Assembly: GCF_014193895.1 (NCBI RefSeq)
Contig: NZ_BLZR01000001.1
Span: forward strand, 3,100,001 to 3,164,000
Origin: Clostridium fungisolvens
Lineage (GTDB): Bacteria; Bacillota; Clostridia; Clostridiales; Clostridiaceae
Length of the DNA stretch: 64,000 bases
Direction of reading: 5' to 3'
Numbering within the stretch: position 1 is the first letter of the stretch; the number at the start of each line of letters is the position of its first letter. Made by a program: the position numbers and the translations under genes. This document shows positions 25,720 to 33,807 of the stretch, piece after piece. The notes under the pieces are model-generated. The model was not told where the DNA came from, made no database searches, and worked only from the letters and a program-made list of their open reading frames with translations.

Positions 25720-26331
25720 TTAATCCGGTAATTGGTTCTTATACTGTTCGTTACTTACCTTTTCTACTGGCTCCACATACATATCATCATCATCATATAC
25801 GTCAAATCTATTTTGCAATCTATTAAAGTTATCAACAGCCTGAAAAGAATCTTCAGCATCAAACCCAACCTTTTCATATTCATTATAATCATTATAACCA
25901 TAACCAAAAGGATTTCCTATAACATCTTCTTCGATTGGTCTTCTGTTACTCCTATACTCTTTTATTGAACCTATAACAGTTTGACACTTAATACAATATT
26001 GCGCATATGGAAGAAAGTCAAGTCTTTCCTTACTTATTTCTACACCACATCTTTTACATACACCATATTTTCCTTGATCTAATGATTGCAAACTTTCATC
26101 AATCTTACTAAGTATCTCACGTTCATTACCTTTTAATGCCTTACCTCTTTCAAAATCGAAAGTTTCAGTAGCCAAATCTGATGGGTGATTATCATAAAAA
26201 GAAAGTTCCGAAGCCATTTCTGCATGAGAATCTACGGCTTCATTTTCTTTTAGTTCTTTTATTAAGCTTAGAACCCTCTCTTTTTCCTTATTTAATTTAA
26301 TACGATATCTATCATAATCCTTTCTATCCAT
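25720..26331 (-). CDS. YteA-type DksA/TraR zinc-finger protein
   Basis: About 203 aa. Sporulation-linked Firmicute relative of DksA. N-terminal coiled coil (YDRYRIKLNKEKERVLSLIKELKENE), the conserved ELSFYDNHPSDLATETFDFERG, then a DksA-type four-Cys zinc finger CKRCGVEISKERLDF...CIKCQ, and an acidic Asp/Tyr-rich tail. The ATG at 26331 follows AAAGGAAG at 7 nt. Target of regulation unknown; it sits between divIVA and the RluD-type gene, its usual place. Confidence 0.88.
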   Translation of the reverse strand: MDRKDYDRYRIKLNKEKERVLSLIKELKENEAVDSHAEMASELSFYDNHPSDLATETFDFERGKALKGNEREILSKIDESLQSLDQGKYGVCKRCGVEISKERLDFLPYAQYCIKCQTVIGSIKEYRSNRRPIEEDVIGNPFGYGYNDYNEYEKVGFDAEDSFQAVDNFNRLQNRFDVYDDDDMYVEPVEKVSNEQYKNQLPD

Positions 26332-26494
26332 ATTATCGCTTCCTTTCAAAAGAATTGGTTTTCAAAAGTGATTTATATATTATTATTCTTTCAAAAGATA
26401 GACTTTTTATAACAAAGTTATAAATATAATATGATTAACAAAAGATAATATAAGTTTAATTTCAATAATATTTTTCAACATAGGCTGAAATAAA

Positions 26495-26582
26495 AATAAA
26501 CCACCTCACTCATTTAATATAAGCAAACTTTGAAGTTCTCCTTCAATACAAGTTTGAAATATTAATTAATGAAGTGGTTATT
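26495..26582. repeat. Nested palindrome, family 1, element A (divIVA-yteA)
   Basis: Outer arms AATAAACCACCTCA (26495-26508) and TGAAGTGGTTATT (26570-26582) pair with small mismatches. Inside, CAAACTT (26524-26530) pairs with AAGTTTG (26550-26556), and GAAG with CTTC inside that. On the divIVA transcript the element is followed by T-rich TTTATTTTTATTT, so it could act as a composite terminator. It is the only recognisable structure in the 292-bp gap. Confidence 0.75.
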
Positions 26583-26623
26583 CATAGAAAATAATCAATG
26601 GATTCTTAAAATCAGAAGTAAAA

Positions 26624-27226
26624 CTATCTGTTAGCGAAAAAACTCTTTATTTCTTCCATATCATCTTTTTCTACTTGTTCGTTTTTATAATTACTTATTG
26701 CATTTTCCTCTATGCCATTATGTATATCTTTTTCACTTATTTCTTCAATTGGATGAGATATGTTAAAATTTTTGATAAAGCTCTTTTCAAGGTCATCAAA
26801 AGTTTCTAGCTGAGTCTTCATGAAATTTCTAAATTGAGCACGGAACTTTACAAATTCTTGCTTTACTCTATCATATTCATCATTAATCTGAATTACATCA
26901 TTATGCGCCTTATCAAGAATCTTTTGAGCAGTCTCATTGGCACTATTTACAACCAATTCAGCTTCTTTTTGAGCATTCAATTTTGCTTGTTCAGCTGTAT
27001 TTTGAGCTAATAATAAAGTATTTTGTATAGTATTTTCTATTTTTGCATAATGCTCAACTTTTTCTCCTACTGAAGCTAGCTTTTCTTTTAATAGTGAATT
27101 TTCTTTGTATAAATCTTCGTAATCTTCAACTACTTTTTCTAAGAATTCATCTACTTCATCAGAACTATATCCTCTTAGGCCTCTTTTAAATTCTTTGTTG
27201 TTTATTTCCATGGGAGTCAGTTTCAT
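26624..27226 (-). CDS. divIVA: Cell division initiation protein DivIVA
   Basis: Curvature-sensing coiled-coil scaffold of poles and septum. About 200 aa. N-terminal membrane-binding domain MKLTPMEINNKEFKRGLRGY then SSDEVDEFLEKVVEDYEDLY, followed by a long coiled coil to about residue 160. ATG at 27226 follows GAGGTG; the upstream GTG-type extension (3 codons) is not needed. Ends the yggS-sepF-yggT-ylmH-divIVA run, the standard order. Confidence 0.95.
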   Translation of the reverse strand: MKLTPMEINNKEFKRGLRGYSSDEVDEFLEKVVEDYEDLYKENSLLKEKLASVGEKVEHYAKIENTIQNTLLLAQNTAEQAKLNAQKEAELVVNSANETAQKILDKAHNDVIQINDEYDRVKQEFVKFRAQFRNFMKTQLETFDDLEKSFIKNFNISHPIEEISEKDIHNGIEENAISNYKNEQVEKDDMEEIKSFFANR

Positions 27227-27240
27227 GCGAATCACCTCTG

Positions 27241-28005
27241 CTATTTATATTTTTTTACCATTAGTTTTAAATTATCACTTTTCGTTTTACCGACAATATC
27301 TTCAATTATAAATTTACCTATTCCTCTTATTGTTATTGTACTTTTCAACTTTACTTCTGTACTCTTATTCCTATTTTCCTTGTAGTCTAAAAGTACACTC
27401 CCATTAGAAATCAAATCCATTGCATCATTTCTTGATTTTCTGCTTATTGACGCAACTATGGCATCTAATCTCATAGAAGCGACTTGTATATTTACTTCTT
27501 CGAAATCAACTTTAGGTACAATTTCTAAATCCTTAATAGTTTTTATGTTTATGCTATGTCTTCCTATCTTTGTAAGATTGGAGATAATATATTCATACAC
27601 ATCTTTATGTACAGAAACAAAACAACTGAAATCTTTTACTCTTAAATCGCCAATTTTTTCACGCTTTATTCCTAGAGATAGGATCGCTCCCAAAAAATCT
27701 CTATGTCCTAAAGTTCCAAACTTACCGTTATAGTTTATTTGAAGAATTTCATAAGGCCAATCAATATCAAAAGAATTAACTGCTATCATTCTGCGTTCAC
27801 TATCTTCAAAGCCACCTTCAACAAGAACACTTACCCCTATTCCTTTAAAATATTCTTGTAATCTATTCCATACAATAGGGGCGTAAAACTCATTAGTTAC
27901 AATAGGAATATCTCTCTCAATGGAAGTTGTTAGCTTATTATATAAATTACTATACTCACCTACGTCGTCTAATCCTAGTATTGAAATGAATTCTTTTTTA
28001 TTCAT
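27241..28005 (-). CDS. ylmH: YlmH family RNA-binding S4-domain protein
   Basis: Ribosome-associated quality control factor in Firmicutes, acting with RqcH-type tailing; also linked to division genes. 254 aa: N-terminal alpha/beta domain (FLGAILSLGIKREKIGDLRV) and C-terminal S4 domain (MRLDAIVASISRKSRNDAMDLI...STEVKLKSTITIRGIGKFII). Starts 1 bp after the yggT stop. rqcH lies 5 kb away in this window, a functional neighbour by established knowledge, not by operon. Confidence 0.92.
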   Translation of the reverse strand: MNKKEFISILGLDDVGEYSNLYNKLTTSIERDIPIVTNEFYAPIVWNRLQEYFKGIGVSVLVEGGFEDSERRMIAVNSFDIDWPYEILQINYNGKFGTLGHRDFLGAILSLGIKREKIGDLRVKDFSCFVSVHKDVYEYIISNLTKIGRHSINIKTIKDLEIVPKVDFEEVNIQVASMRLDAIVASISRKSRNDAMDLISNGSVLLDYKENRNKSTEVKLKSTITIRGIGKFIIEDIVGKTKSDNLKLMVKKYK

Positions 28006-28006
28006 A

Positions 28007-28240
28007 CTATACTATTGCAAAAACTATAGTTTGGATAATAGATAGCGCAACTATAGCCAGTATTGGTGAAAAATCCAAAGGAGAATTAGGTGCTATTTTC
28101 CTTTGTAATTTTTGAAAAGGCGACAATATTGGGTCAGTAATTATTCTCACATAATAAGTTAATTTATTTTCTTTCCCCATGAAAACAAGAGAAAGTATAA
28201 CATCCACAAAAATCATAAATTGTATAAAGTCAAATAACAA
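28007..28240 (-). CDS. YggT/YlmG family membrane protein
   Basis: Small integral membrane protein of the division cluster. At least 77 aa with two membrane helices and the conserved linker ITDPILSPFQKLQRKIAPNSPLDFSPILA. The first standard start is TTG at 28240, but the only strong ribosome site (GGAGG, 28276-28280) lies 35 nt upstream of it. Exactly 8 nt after that site is an in-frame ATA (28265-28267), which would add nine residues, including SLIEEILTL, that extend the first helix as in relatives. The true start is therefore uncertain. Confidence 0.85.
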   Translation of the reverse strand: MLFDFIQFMIFVDVILSLVFMGKENKLTYYVRIITDPILSPFQKLQRKIAPNSPLDFSPILAIVALSIIQTIVFAIV

Positions 28241-28381
28241 TGTTAAAATTTCTTCTATTAAAGATATATAAATCTCCTCCGATTCATAGATGTACTACTT
28301 CATAATTGATTTTATATATTCAAATTTTCTCTTAATGAATAAGATAGTTTTGAATTTTTTTAAGAATTGAACAGCACACCT

Positions 28382-28831
28382 TTACTTTGACCAATTAAAT
28401 AGTCCTTTTGTTGAAAGTTCACTCTTAAGTTCACTAGTAACTTCTACATTAGATGGTGATAGTATATATACGCCTCTCTCAACTTCTTGCAATTCACCAG
28501 AAAGTGCAAAGCAAGCACCGCTTATAAAATCTAAAAGTCGTTGAGCTATTTTATTTTCTAAGTTACTTGTATTTACAACTACAATCTTTCTACTCTTAAG
28601 TGCATCGCAAATTTCAGTTGCATCCTCATAAGCAGATGGTTTTGTTATCATAACTTTAGCTGATGCAGCAGAATGAATATTTACAACCTTATTATTTTTC
28701 TTACCTGATAATACTGGTTCAAGGGTTTCATCTGCAGCTAATTCTTCTTCTTCATCAAATTCATCGTACTCTTCATCGTATTCCTCAAAGCCTAAAATCT
28801 CTTTCATCTTATTAAACATTTTTGCAGCCAT
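28382..28831 (-). CDS. sepF: Cell division protein SepF
   Basis: Membrane-bound FtsZ tether and septum-shaping protein. 149 aa: N-terminal amphipathic anchor (MAAKMFNKMKEILGF), a very acidic Glu/Asp/Tyr linker (residues 16-35), then the SepF core (KVMITKPSAYEDATEICDAL; KIVVVNTSNLENKIAQRLLDFISGACFALSGE; VERGVYILSPSNVEV). Lies between yggS and yggT as usual. FtsZ itself is not in the window. Confidence 0.95.
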   Translation of the reverse strand: MAAKMFNKMKEILGFEEYDEEYDEFDEEEELAADETLEPVLSGKKNNKVVNIHSAASAKVMITKPSAYEDATEICDALKSRKIVVVNTSNLENKIAQRLLDFISGACFALSGELQEVERGVYILSPSNVEVTSELKSELSTKGLFNWSK

Positions 28832-28846
28832 AGTTAATCCTCCTAT

Positions 28847-29500
28847 TTATATTCTCTTACCAAAAATTCCCTCACCTATCCTAACAAGAGTGGCTCCTTC
28901 TTCTATTGCAGTTTCATAGTCGTGAGTCATTCCCATAGATAGTATTTCCATAGTTACATTTTGGTATTTCTGTTTCTTAATATTTTCAAAAATATTTTTT
29001 GTTCTTTTAAAATAATATCGGTTACTTTCTTCATTACCTTTAGGAATAATAACCATTATTCCTTTAATTTTTACATAATTACATCTTTCTACCTCATTCA
29101 AGACCTCATTTAGCTGTTCTTCGTAAAAACCATACTTGGTATCTTCCTTGCCGATATTAATTTGAATAAGTGTATTTATCTGCATTTGGTTTTTAGAGCA
29201 TTGTTTTTCAAGCTCCTTAAGAAGTTTTGTGCTGTCTAAAGAATGAATAAGAAAAGCTTTATCAATTATATACTTTATCTTATTGGTCTGCAGATGTCCT
29301 ATGAAGTGCCATCTTACGTCCTTATGAAAAAGTTCAAATTTTTCTATTAGTTCTTGAACCTTATTCTCACCAAAGTCTCTAATCCCTGCCGTGTAAGCTT
29401 CCTCCAGAAACTCGATAGGCTTAGTCTTGGAAACAGCAACTAAAGTCACATCTTCCGGCATAGATTCTTTTATCTGCTCTATATTCTTTTTTATACTCAA
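28847..29500 (-). CDS. YggS/YlmE pyridoxal phosphate homeostasis protein
   Basis: PLP-binding TIM-barrel protein of amino-acid and vitamin B6 homeostasis. About 217 aa. PLP lysine in VAVSKTKP; also FGENKVQELIEK, WHFIGHLQTNKIK, and the phosphate-binding LSMGMTHDYETAIEEGATLVRIGEGIFG. The ATG at 29509 is only 1 nt from GGAGG, so I prefer TTG at 29500 (10 nt), giving an N-terminus SIKKNIEQIKE like relatives. In many clostridia ftsZ-sigE-sigG precede it; here a DUF881 gene does. Confidence 0.93.
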   Translation of the reverse strand: MSIKKNIEQIKESMPEDVTLVAVSKTKPIEFLEEAYTAGIRDFGENKVQELIEKFELFHKDVRWHFIGHLQTNKIKYIIDKAFLIHSLDSTKLLKELEKQCSKNQMQINTLIQINIGKEDTKYGFYEEQLNEVLNEVERCNYVKIKGIMVIIPKGNEESNRYYFKRTKNIFENIKKQKYQNVTMEILSMGMTHDYETAIEEGATLVRIGEGIFGKRI

Positions 29501-29570
29501 AATAATCATGCCTCCACTTCTTTAAAATATATATTCTTCATAAACTTAAAAAATCCTTCAAAATATTTAA

Positions 29571-29602
29571 ATCTTACACCTATTTTGTTTTAGGTGTAAG
29601 AT
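29571..29602 (-). terminator. Terminator overlapping the end of the DUF881 gene
   Basis: ATCTTACACCTA (29571-29582) pairs perfectly with TAGGTGTAAGAT (29591-29602) around an 8-nt loop containing the stop region. On the minus strand it is followed by TTAAATATTTTGAAGG. It separates the ftsQ-DUF881 unit from yggS. Confidence 0.75.
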
Positions 29603-30320
29603 CATTAAAGTTCGCATCCCCTAAATAAGGATCTATATTTATATTATCTTTCTTCTCTATAGATATTTCAACTCCCCTATTCATTAGGGATCTTATAAAT
29701 CCATCATCTCTTTTTAGTATACTGTCAAGTGTGTCTGGATCTCCGATAGCATACACATCAAAAGAAGGTCCTGGTATCTGAACTCCATTAATATCTAAAA
29801 AAGCCCACTTACACAAAATTGCCGTATTAGGAAGAACTCTCTGTCCCCCGATAGATATTGCCTCAGCACCAGCAACTCTTAATTCATTTACAACTCTTAT
29901 CATATCATCATCGTGTATAGTTCGAAGTAGTATAAGCTGAGAATTTTCATATTCATATCCTTCTGTTGTATCAATTGTACCATCCCTTAAGGTTATCTTT
30001 ACGCCCTTACCTTTTACTCCACTAAAACCTACTTCCATCTTATTACTATTTGATTCATCATTAATGTCCTGAGTTATTTTCTCACTCTTAGTGTCGTCAT
30101 ATTTATATTTATTCATCTTTTCTATCATTTTAGAATTAGAATCTCTAAGGTTAGAAACCTCTCCATATAACTTATTTTTTTGATTATATGCATCTTGATA
30201 CTGTTTGGCACTCATTTGAAAACTTCTCGTAGTTCCCTTTAAATTTATATTAAGAGCGATAAGAATTCCTATTATAATTGAAGCTATAAAAACAAATATC
30301 GATGCTTCGTTATTTCTCAT
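29580..30320 (-). CDS. DUF881 family membrane protein (second of two)
   Basis: Function unknown; associated with division clusters of Gram-positives. 246 aa: N-terminal membrane helix (ASIFVFIASIIIGILIAL), coiled coil (about residues 35-75), then the DUF881 domain (GKGVKITLRDG; LILLRTIHDDDMIRVVNELRVAGAEAISIGGQRV; PGPSFDVYAIGDPDTLDSIL). A paralogue of the gene at 30685, with sbp between them. Possible adaptor in septal wall synthesis, by context only. Confidence 0.88.
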   Translation of the reverse strand: MRNNEASIFVFIASIIIGILIALNINLKGTTRSFQMSAKQYQDAYNQKNKLYGEVSNLRDSNSKMIEKMNKYKYDDTKSEKITQDINDESNSNKMEVGFSGVKGKGVKITLRDGTIDTTEGYEYENSQLILLRTIHDDDMIRVVNELRVAGAEAISIGGQRVLPNTAILCKWAFLDINGVQIPGPSFDVYAIGDPDTLDSILKRDDGFIRSLMNRGVEISIEKKDNINIDPYLGDANFNDLTPKTK

Positions 30321-30332
30321 ATATACACCCCT

Positions 30333-30671
30333 CTATCGGGATCTTGCTTTCTCAATCAAAAGCCTTCTCACTATAGCAAAATTATCAAAGATTCTTCCAC
30401 CAAAAACTATTACTGCCGCTATATAAATAGGAATTCCAAGTTTATCTCCTAAATAAGCTAAAGCTACTGCAAGTGCGGCATTTCCAAAAAAGCCTGAAAT
30501 AAAAATATCCGCTTGAAAATTCTTTGATAAACTAGCTCTAATAGCTCCAAAAACCGAATCTAAACAAGCTAGTATAGCAACTGACATATATGGCGAAAAT
30601 TTTTCAGGTATATCCACTTTCCAAACTATTCCAACTATAATTCCAATCAAAAGTCCTATGAATGCTATCAT
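30333..30671 (-). CDS. sbp: Small basic protein Sbp (DUF1290)
   Basis: 112-aa membrane protein with about three helices (MIAFIGLLIGIIVGIVW; MSVAILACLDSVFGAIRASL; AALAVALAYLGDKLGIPIYIAAVIVFG) ending in basic VRRLLIEKARSR. The signature ACLDSVFGAIRA and GRIFDNFAIVRR fit the family found beside ftsQ and DUF881 genes in many Firmicutes. Role unproven; context suggests division. Confidence 0.9.
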   Translation of the reverse strand: MIAFIGLLIGIIVGIVWKVDIPEKFSPYMSVAILACLDSVFGAIRASLSKNFQADIFISGFFGNAALAVALAYLGDKLGIPIYIAAVIVFGGRIFDNFAIVRRLLIEKARSR

Positions 30672-30684
30672 TTAATAATCACTC

Positions 30685-31398
30685 CTACTGTACAGGTTTA
30701 ATAAAATCATTATGAATAACTTGAGATGATTTAGGTATAACTACCTCATTGCTTTTCTCTATTTTTCTTTCATAATTAGATAGAACACCGTAATCTAAAG
30801 CGCCTTGAAAAGTTAATCCTGCGTCTAGCTTTGCTTTATCACCTATGGCTTTTATGACTATTTTATCGCTTGGTGATATTCTTTCATTTGAGCCAATCCA
30901 AATAAAATTACTTGCATTTTTTATACCTGTCTGAGAGGTAACTCTTTTCTCGTTTATAGATATTGCTTCTGCACCGGAAAAGTTTAAGATATTAACAATA
31001 TGAATAAGTTCATTTTCAGATATATAGTCTGCGTTATTGCTAGAAAAAATAGAGGACTTTGGTGTAAGATAAAAAATCACACCTTGACCCTTTACATCAA
31101 CAGTACCTAGTATCATTCTGGTTTTATCAAGCTGTTGCTTTACTTCTGTATTTACATCACCTTTTTTAGCTGCTGATTCTTCTATCTTCTTTAAATCTTC
31201 AGTCAAAGAGTTATTCTGCTTTACAAGTTCATCTTTTTCTTTCTTAAGAGCATCTATTTCAGCTGTAATATCTGTTTTATCCACATTATCTTTAACAGCA
31301 CTTTCTTTGTTATTTATCAATTTAAATTGATATGCCAATAAAAACCCTAATAATGCACATACAATAGCAACAACTATCTGCGAAGTTACCTTTTTCAT
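30685..31398 (-). CDS. DUF881 family membrane protein (first of two)
   Basis: 237 aa: membrane helix (QIVVAIVCALLGFLLAYQF), a strong coiled coil (about residues 40-75, ITAEIDALKKEKDELVKQNN), then the DUF881 domain (VKGQGVIFYLTPKS; LIHIVNILNFSGAEAISINEKRV; SPSDKIVIKAIGDKAKL). It differs from its paralogue at 29580 in the loop region, suggesting old duplication and a heterodimer. Follows ftsQ by 12 bp. Confidence 0.88.
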   Translation of the reverse strand: MKKVTSQIVVAIVCALLGFLLAYQFKLINNKESAVKDNVDKTDITAEIDALKKEKDELVKQNNSLTEDLKKIEESAAKKGDVNTEVKQQLDKTRMILGTVDVKGQGVIFYLTPKSSIFSSNNADYISENELIHIVNILNFSGAEAISINEKRVTSQTGIKNASNFIWIGSNERISPSDKIVIKAIGDKAKLDAGLTFQGALDYGVLSNYERKIEKSNEVVIPKSSQVIHNDFIKPVQ

Positions 31399-31410
31399 TG
31401 CACTTCCTCC

Positions 31411-32160
31411 TTATTCCTTTTTTATAACTGGATCTCCATCAAAACTAACATCAATATAGCCTTTTGTAATTCCAATGCTACTTTCTTTTAATATTTTTAT
31501 GCAATTATTAAGTTTAATCTCAAGATTTTCATCGTTACCCAACAATAACTTTACGTCACCTACTAAAATATTTAATGAGGTGGTATTTTCTAAATTTACT
31601 AAATTGAACTTTACATCGCTCTTATTTTCTTCTAGTAGATTACCTATATTGTCAGCTATTCTTTTTATTTTCTCATCACTGTTGAAGTATGTCCCTACAT
31701 CAGTAGAAGTCGGAGAAACCCCTGTAAGTTCAGTAAGATTTAATCCATCTATACTAGCCCTTTTTTCTAGAATTTTCAGTTCAGAATTTAGTACATATAT
31801 TCCATCAGAACCCTTTACAAAATATACAGCCTTTCTTTCTACTACATTTATAATGATTCCACTCGGAAATACTCTTTTGAGATTAACTTTCTCAATATAA
31901 GGATTTGCTGTAATTTTATAACTAACATCTTTTTGGTTTATGTAAAAAATATTTTTCCCGAGTAGCTCTGATCTACTTATAATTTCTTTGCTATCTATTA
32001 TTTTATTATTTTCAACTTTAACATCAGCTATATTAAAAAATGGAGCCTTTAATAATATAAGAATAGTTATAGAAAAGAAGAAAACAAAAAATAAAACCAA
32101 TTTTTTTCTAACTTTTTTCTTTTTGTGCTTTTTTATATATTCATTTATTTCATTATTCAT
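31411..32160 (-). CDS. ftsQ: Cell division protein FtsQ/DivIB
   Basis: Single-pass septal protein linking FtsL and DivIC. 249 aa: basic cytoplasmic N-terminus (KKHKKKKVRKKL), membrane helix (LFFVFFFSITILILLKAPFF), POTRA domain (FNIADVKVENNKIIDSKEII...LGKNIFYINQKDV...NPYIEKVNLKRVFPSGIIINVVERKAVYFV), then the beta domain. It begins a separate unit after the ftsW terminator, and the upstream gap presumably holds its promoter. Confidence 0.92.
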   Translation of the reverse strand: MNNEINEYIKKHKKKKVRKKLVLFFVFFFSITILILLKAPFFNIADVKVENNKIIDSKEIISRSELLGKNIFYINQKDVSYKITANPYIEKVNLKRVFPSGIIINVVERKAVYFVKGSDGIYVLNSELKILEKRASIDGLNLTELTGVSPTSTDVGTYFNSDEKIKRIADNIGNLLEENKSDVKFNLVNLENTTSLNILVGDVKLLLGNDENLEIKLNNCIKILKESSIGITKGYIDVSFDGDPVIKKE

Positions 32161-32387
32161 ATAATACCTTCTTAACTTTTGATATAATTACTAAAATTAT
32201 GGTTATATTACAATTTATATAATACCATTATATCTATGTTTTTTCATTACAAAATTATTAAAAGATATTGTTTATTATGTAAATATATTACTCTTAATTA
32301 TTTAAACTAAAAATAAACTTTTCTTTTATTATCGTGCACTTTTTTGATATATTAATATATAACTAGAATTAATATATCAAAACAAAA
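32161..32387. other. AT-rich region upstream of ftsQ
   Basis: No gene. A perfect 15-bp inverted repeat (TTTTGATATATTAAT at 32342-32356 with 32368-32382) stands about 180 bp upstream of ftsQ. It could be an operator or a second stop signal after ftsW. I could not identify a reliable -35/-10 pair for ftsQ. Confidence 0.5.
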
Positions 32388-32411
32388 AGCTGGCCGTTCA
32401 TAGGCTCAGCT
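32388..32411 (-). terminator. Terminator of the ftsW transcript
   Basis: AGCTGGCC (32388-32395) pairs with GGCTCAGCT (32403-32411, one bulge) around a 7-nt loop. On the minus strand it is followed by TTTTTGTTTTG, a proper U-tract. It stands about 260 bp beyond the ftsW stop, so the 98-bp tandem repeats lie inside the 3' UTR. Confidence 0.75.
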
Positions 32412-32450
32412 ATTTTATTTTATATTATTCAATTTAATTTGTCTATTGTT

Positions 32451-32674
32451 GATGTGCCACTTCACAATAAATTTATATTTTCAAATTCTCTCACAAAAAG
32501 CCGTGAGAGTTTTGAAAATTGTTTTCTGTTTGAATTGTCACATCCTTAGATGTGCCACTTCACAATAAATTTATATTTTCAAATTCTCTCACAAAAAGCC
32601 GTGAGAGTTTTGAAAATTGTTTTCTGTTTGAATTGTCACATCCTTAGATGTGCCATTTCATAATAAATTTATAT
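32451..32674. repeat. Tandem nested palindromes, 98-bp period (family 1, element B)
   Basis: Two identical 98-bp units start at 32451 and 32549, and a partial third begins at 32647 (28 bp, two mismatches) and runs into the ftsW stop codon. Each unit has outer arms GATGTGCCACTTCA / TGAATTGTCACATC (imperfect) and an inner stem ATTTTCAAA..CTCTCAC / GTGAGAG..TTTGAAAAT. The inner sequence is shared with elements F and G. Confidence 0.9.
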
Positions 32675-33787
32675 CATTCTCTTTTTCTCTACTTGTCTCG
32701 ATATATTAAGCAGAACTCCCATGGCGGCCATGTTAATGACCAGAGAGCTTCCTCCATAACTTATAAACGGTAATGGTACTCCTGTAACAGGCATTGATCC
32801 AGTTACAACGGCTATATTGATAATAGCCTGAACTGCAACTATAGATGTTATTCCAGTCGCTAACAAGGTTCCAAAGGCATCTTTAGCGCTCATAGCAATT
32901 CTAATCCCTCTAAAAACGAAGATGATGAATAAAAGTATTATTAGCGCACAGCCTATAAGTCCTAACTCTTCTCCTATTATAGCAAATATAAAGTCGTTAT
33001 GTGGTTCTGGCATATACAAAGTCTTTTGTCTTGATTGCCCAATACCAAGTCCAGTAACTCCCCCTGCACCAAGAGCATAAAAAGACTGAATAAGTTGATA
33101 TCCGTCACCAGCAGGATCTTGCCATGGATTTAAGAAGTTTAATAATCTTGCTTTTCTGTAAGGTTCACTAAATATAAAGAAAGTTGCAGCTGCAAACATT
33201 GCTGGAACTACTCCAAAAGCAAGGATATTAGTTTTAGCACCTGCCACAAACATTACTATCAATGTAACTATCATTATTACAGATGCAATACTTAAGTTTT
33301 TCTCCAAAAGAATCATACCTGCAAAAAATCCTGATACTATTAAATAAGGCAGTATCCCCTCTTTGAAGGTTTTCATCTTCTCCCCTTTTTTCTCCATACT
33401 GGTAGCCATAAACAAAACAACAACATACTTAACCAACTCTGACGGCTGAAACTGTCCTAGTGGACCTAGTTGTATCCATCTCTTGGCACCATTTACGTCT
33501 GCTGAGAAAAAAACAGCTATTAGCAAAGGTAAGGATATAATCATCATTATTCTTGTATACTTTTTAAGCTTATGATAGTCAACAGACATCATAAAAAACA
33601 TAACCGCGACGCCTAGAACAGACCACTGTAGCTGCTTCTTTAAAAAGAACATACTATCATTATTCTTATACATTGCGTAGTATGAACTAGCACTATATAC
33701 CATTACTACACCAATCGCCAACAGGAAGAAAATCGTGTAGAACATTACATAATCGATTTGTCCCATTTTAGGCTTGTTTTTTTTCAT
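32669..33787 (-). CDS. Lipid II polymerase of the SEDS family, FtsW/SpoVE
   Basis: Peptidoglycan glycosyltransferase of septum or spore cortex. 372 aa with about ten membrane helices. SEDS motifs: VYSASSYYAMY, GAKRWIQLGPLGQFQPSELVKY, the catalytic loop AGDGYQLIQSFYALGAGGVTG, PEPHNDFIFAIIGEELG and PFISYGGSS (each partly cited). In Firmicutes the gene at this place, in the cluster with spoVD, is often spoVE; I cannot separate it from ftsW. murD and murG, common neighbours, are missing on both sides. Confidence 0.94.
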   Translation of the reverse strand: MKKNKPKMGQIDYVMFYTIFFLLAIGVVMVYSASSYYAMYKNNDSMFFLKKQLQWSVLGVAVMFFMMSVDYHKLKKYTRIMMIISLPLLIAVFFSADVNGAKRWIQLGPLGQFQPSELVKYVVVLFMATSMEKKGEKMKTFKEGILPYLIVSGFFAGMILLEKNLSIASVIMIVTLIVMFVAGAKTNILAFGVVPAMFAAATFFIFSEPYRKARLLNFLNPWQDPAGDGYQLIQSFYALGAGGVTGLGIGQSRQKTLYMPEPHNDFIFAIIGEELGLIGCALIILLFIIFVFRGIRIAMSAKDAFGTLLATGITSIVAVQAIINIAVVTGSMPVTGVPLPFISYGGSSLVINMAAMGVLLNISRQVEKKRMI

Positions 33788-33807
33788 TCAAATTCCTCCT
33801 ATAATTA

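Noticed and set aside
32451..32674. CRISPR array.
   Set aside because: The 98-bp units are adjacent with no unique spacers, there are only two full copies, and no cas genes are nearby.
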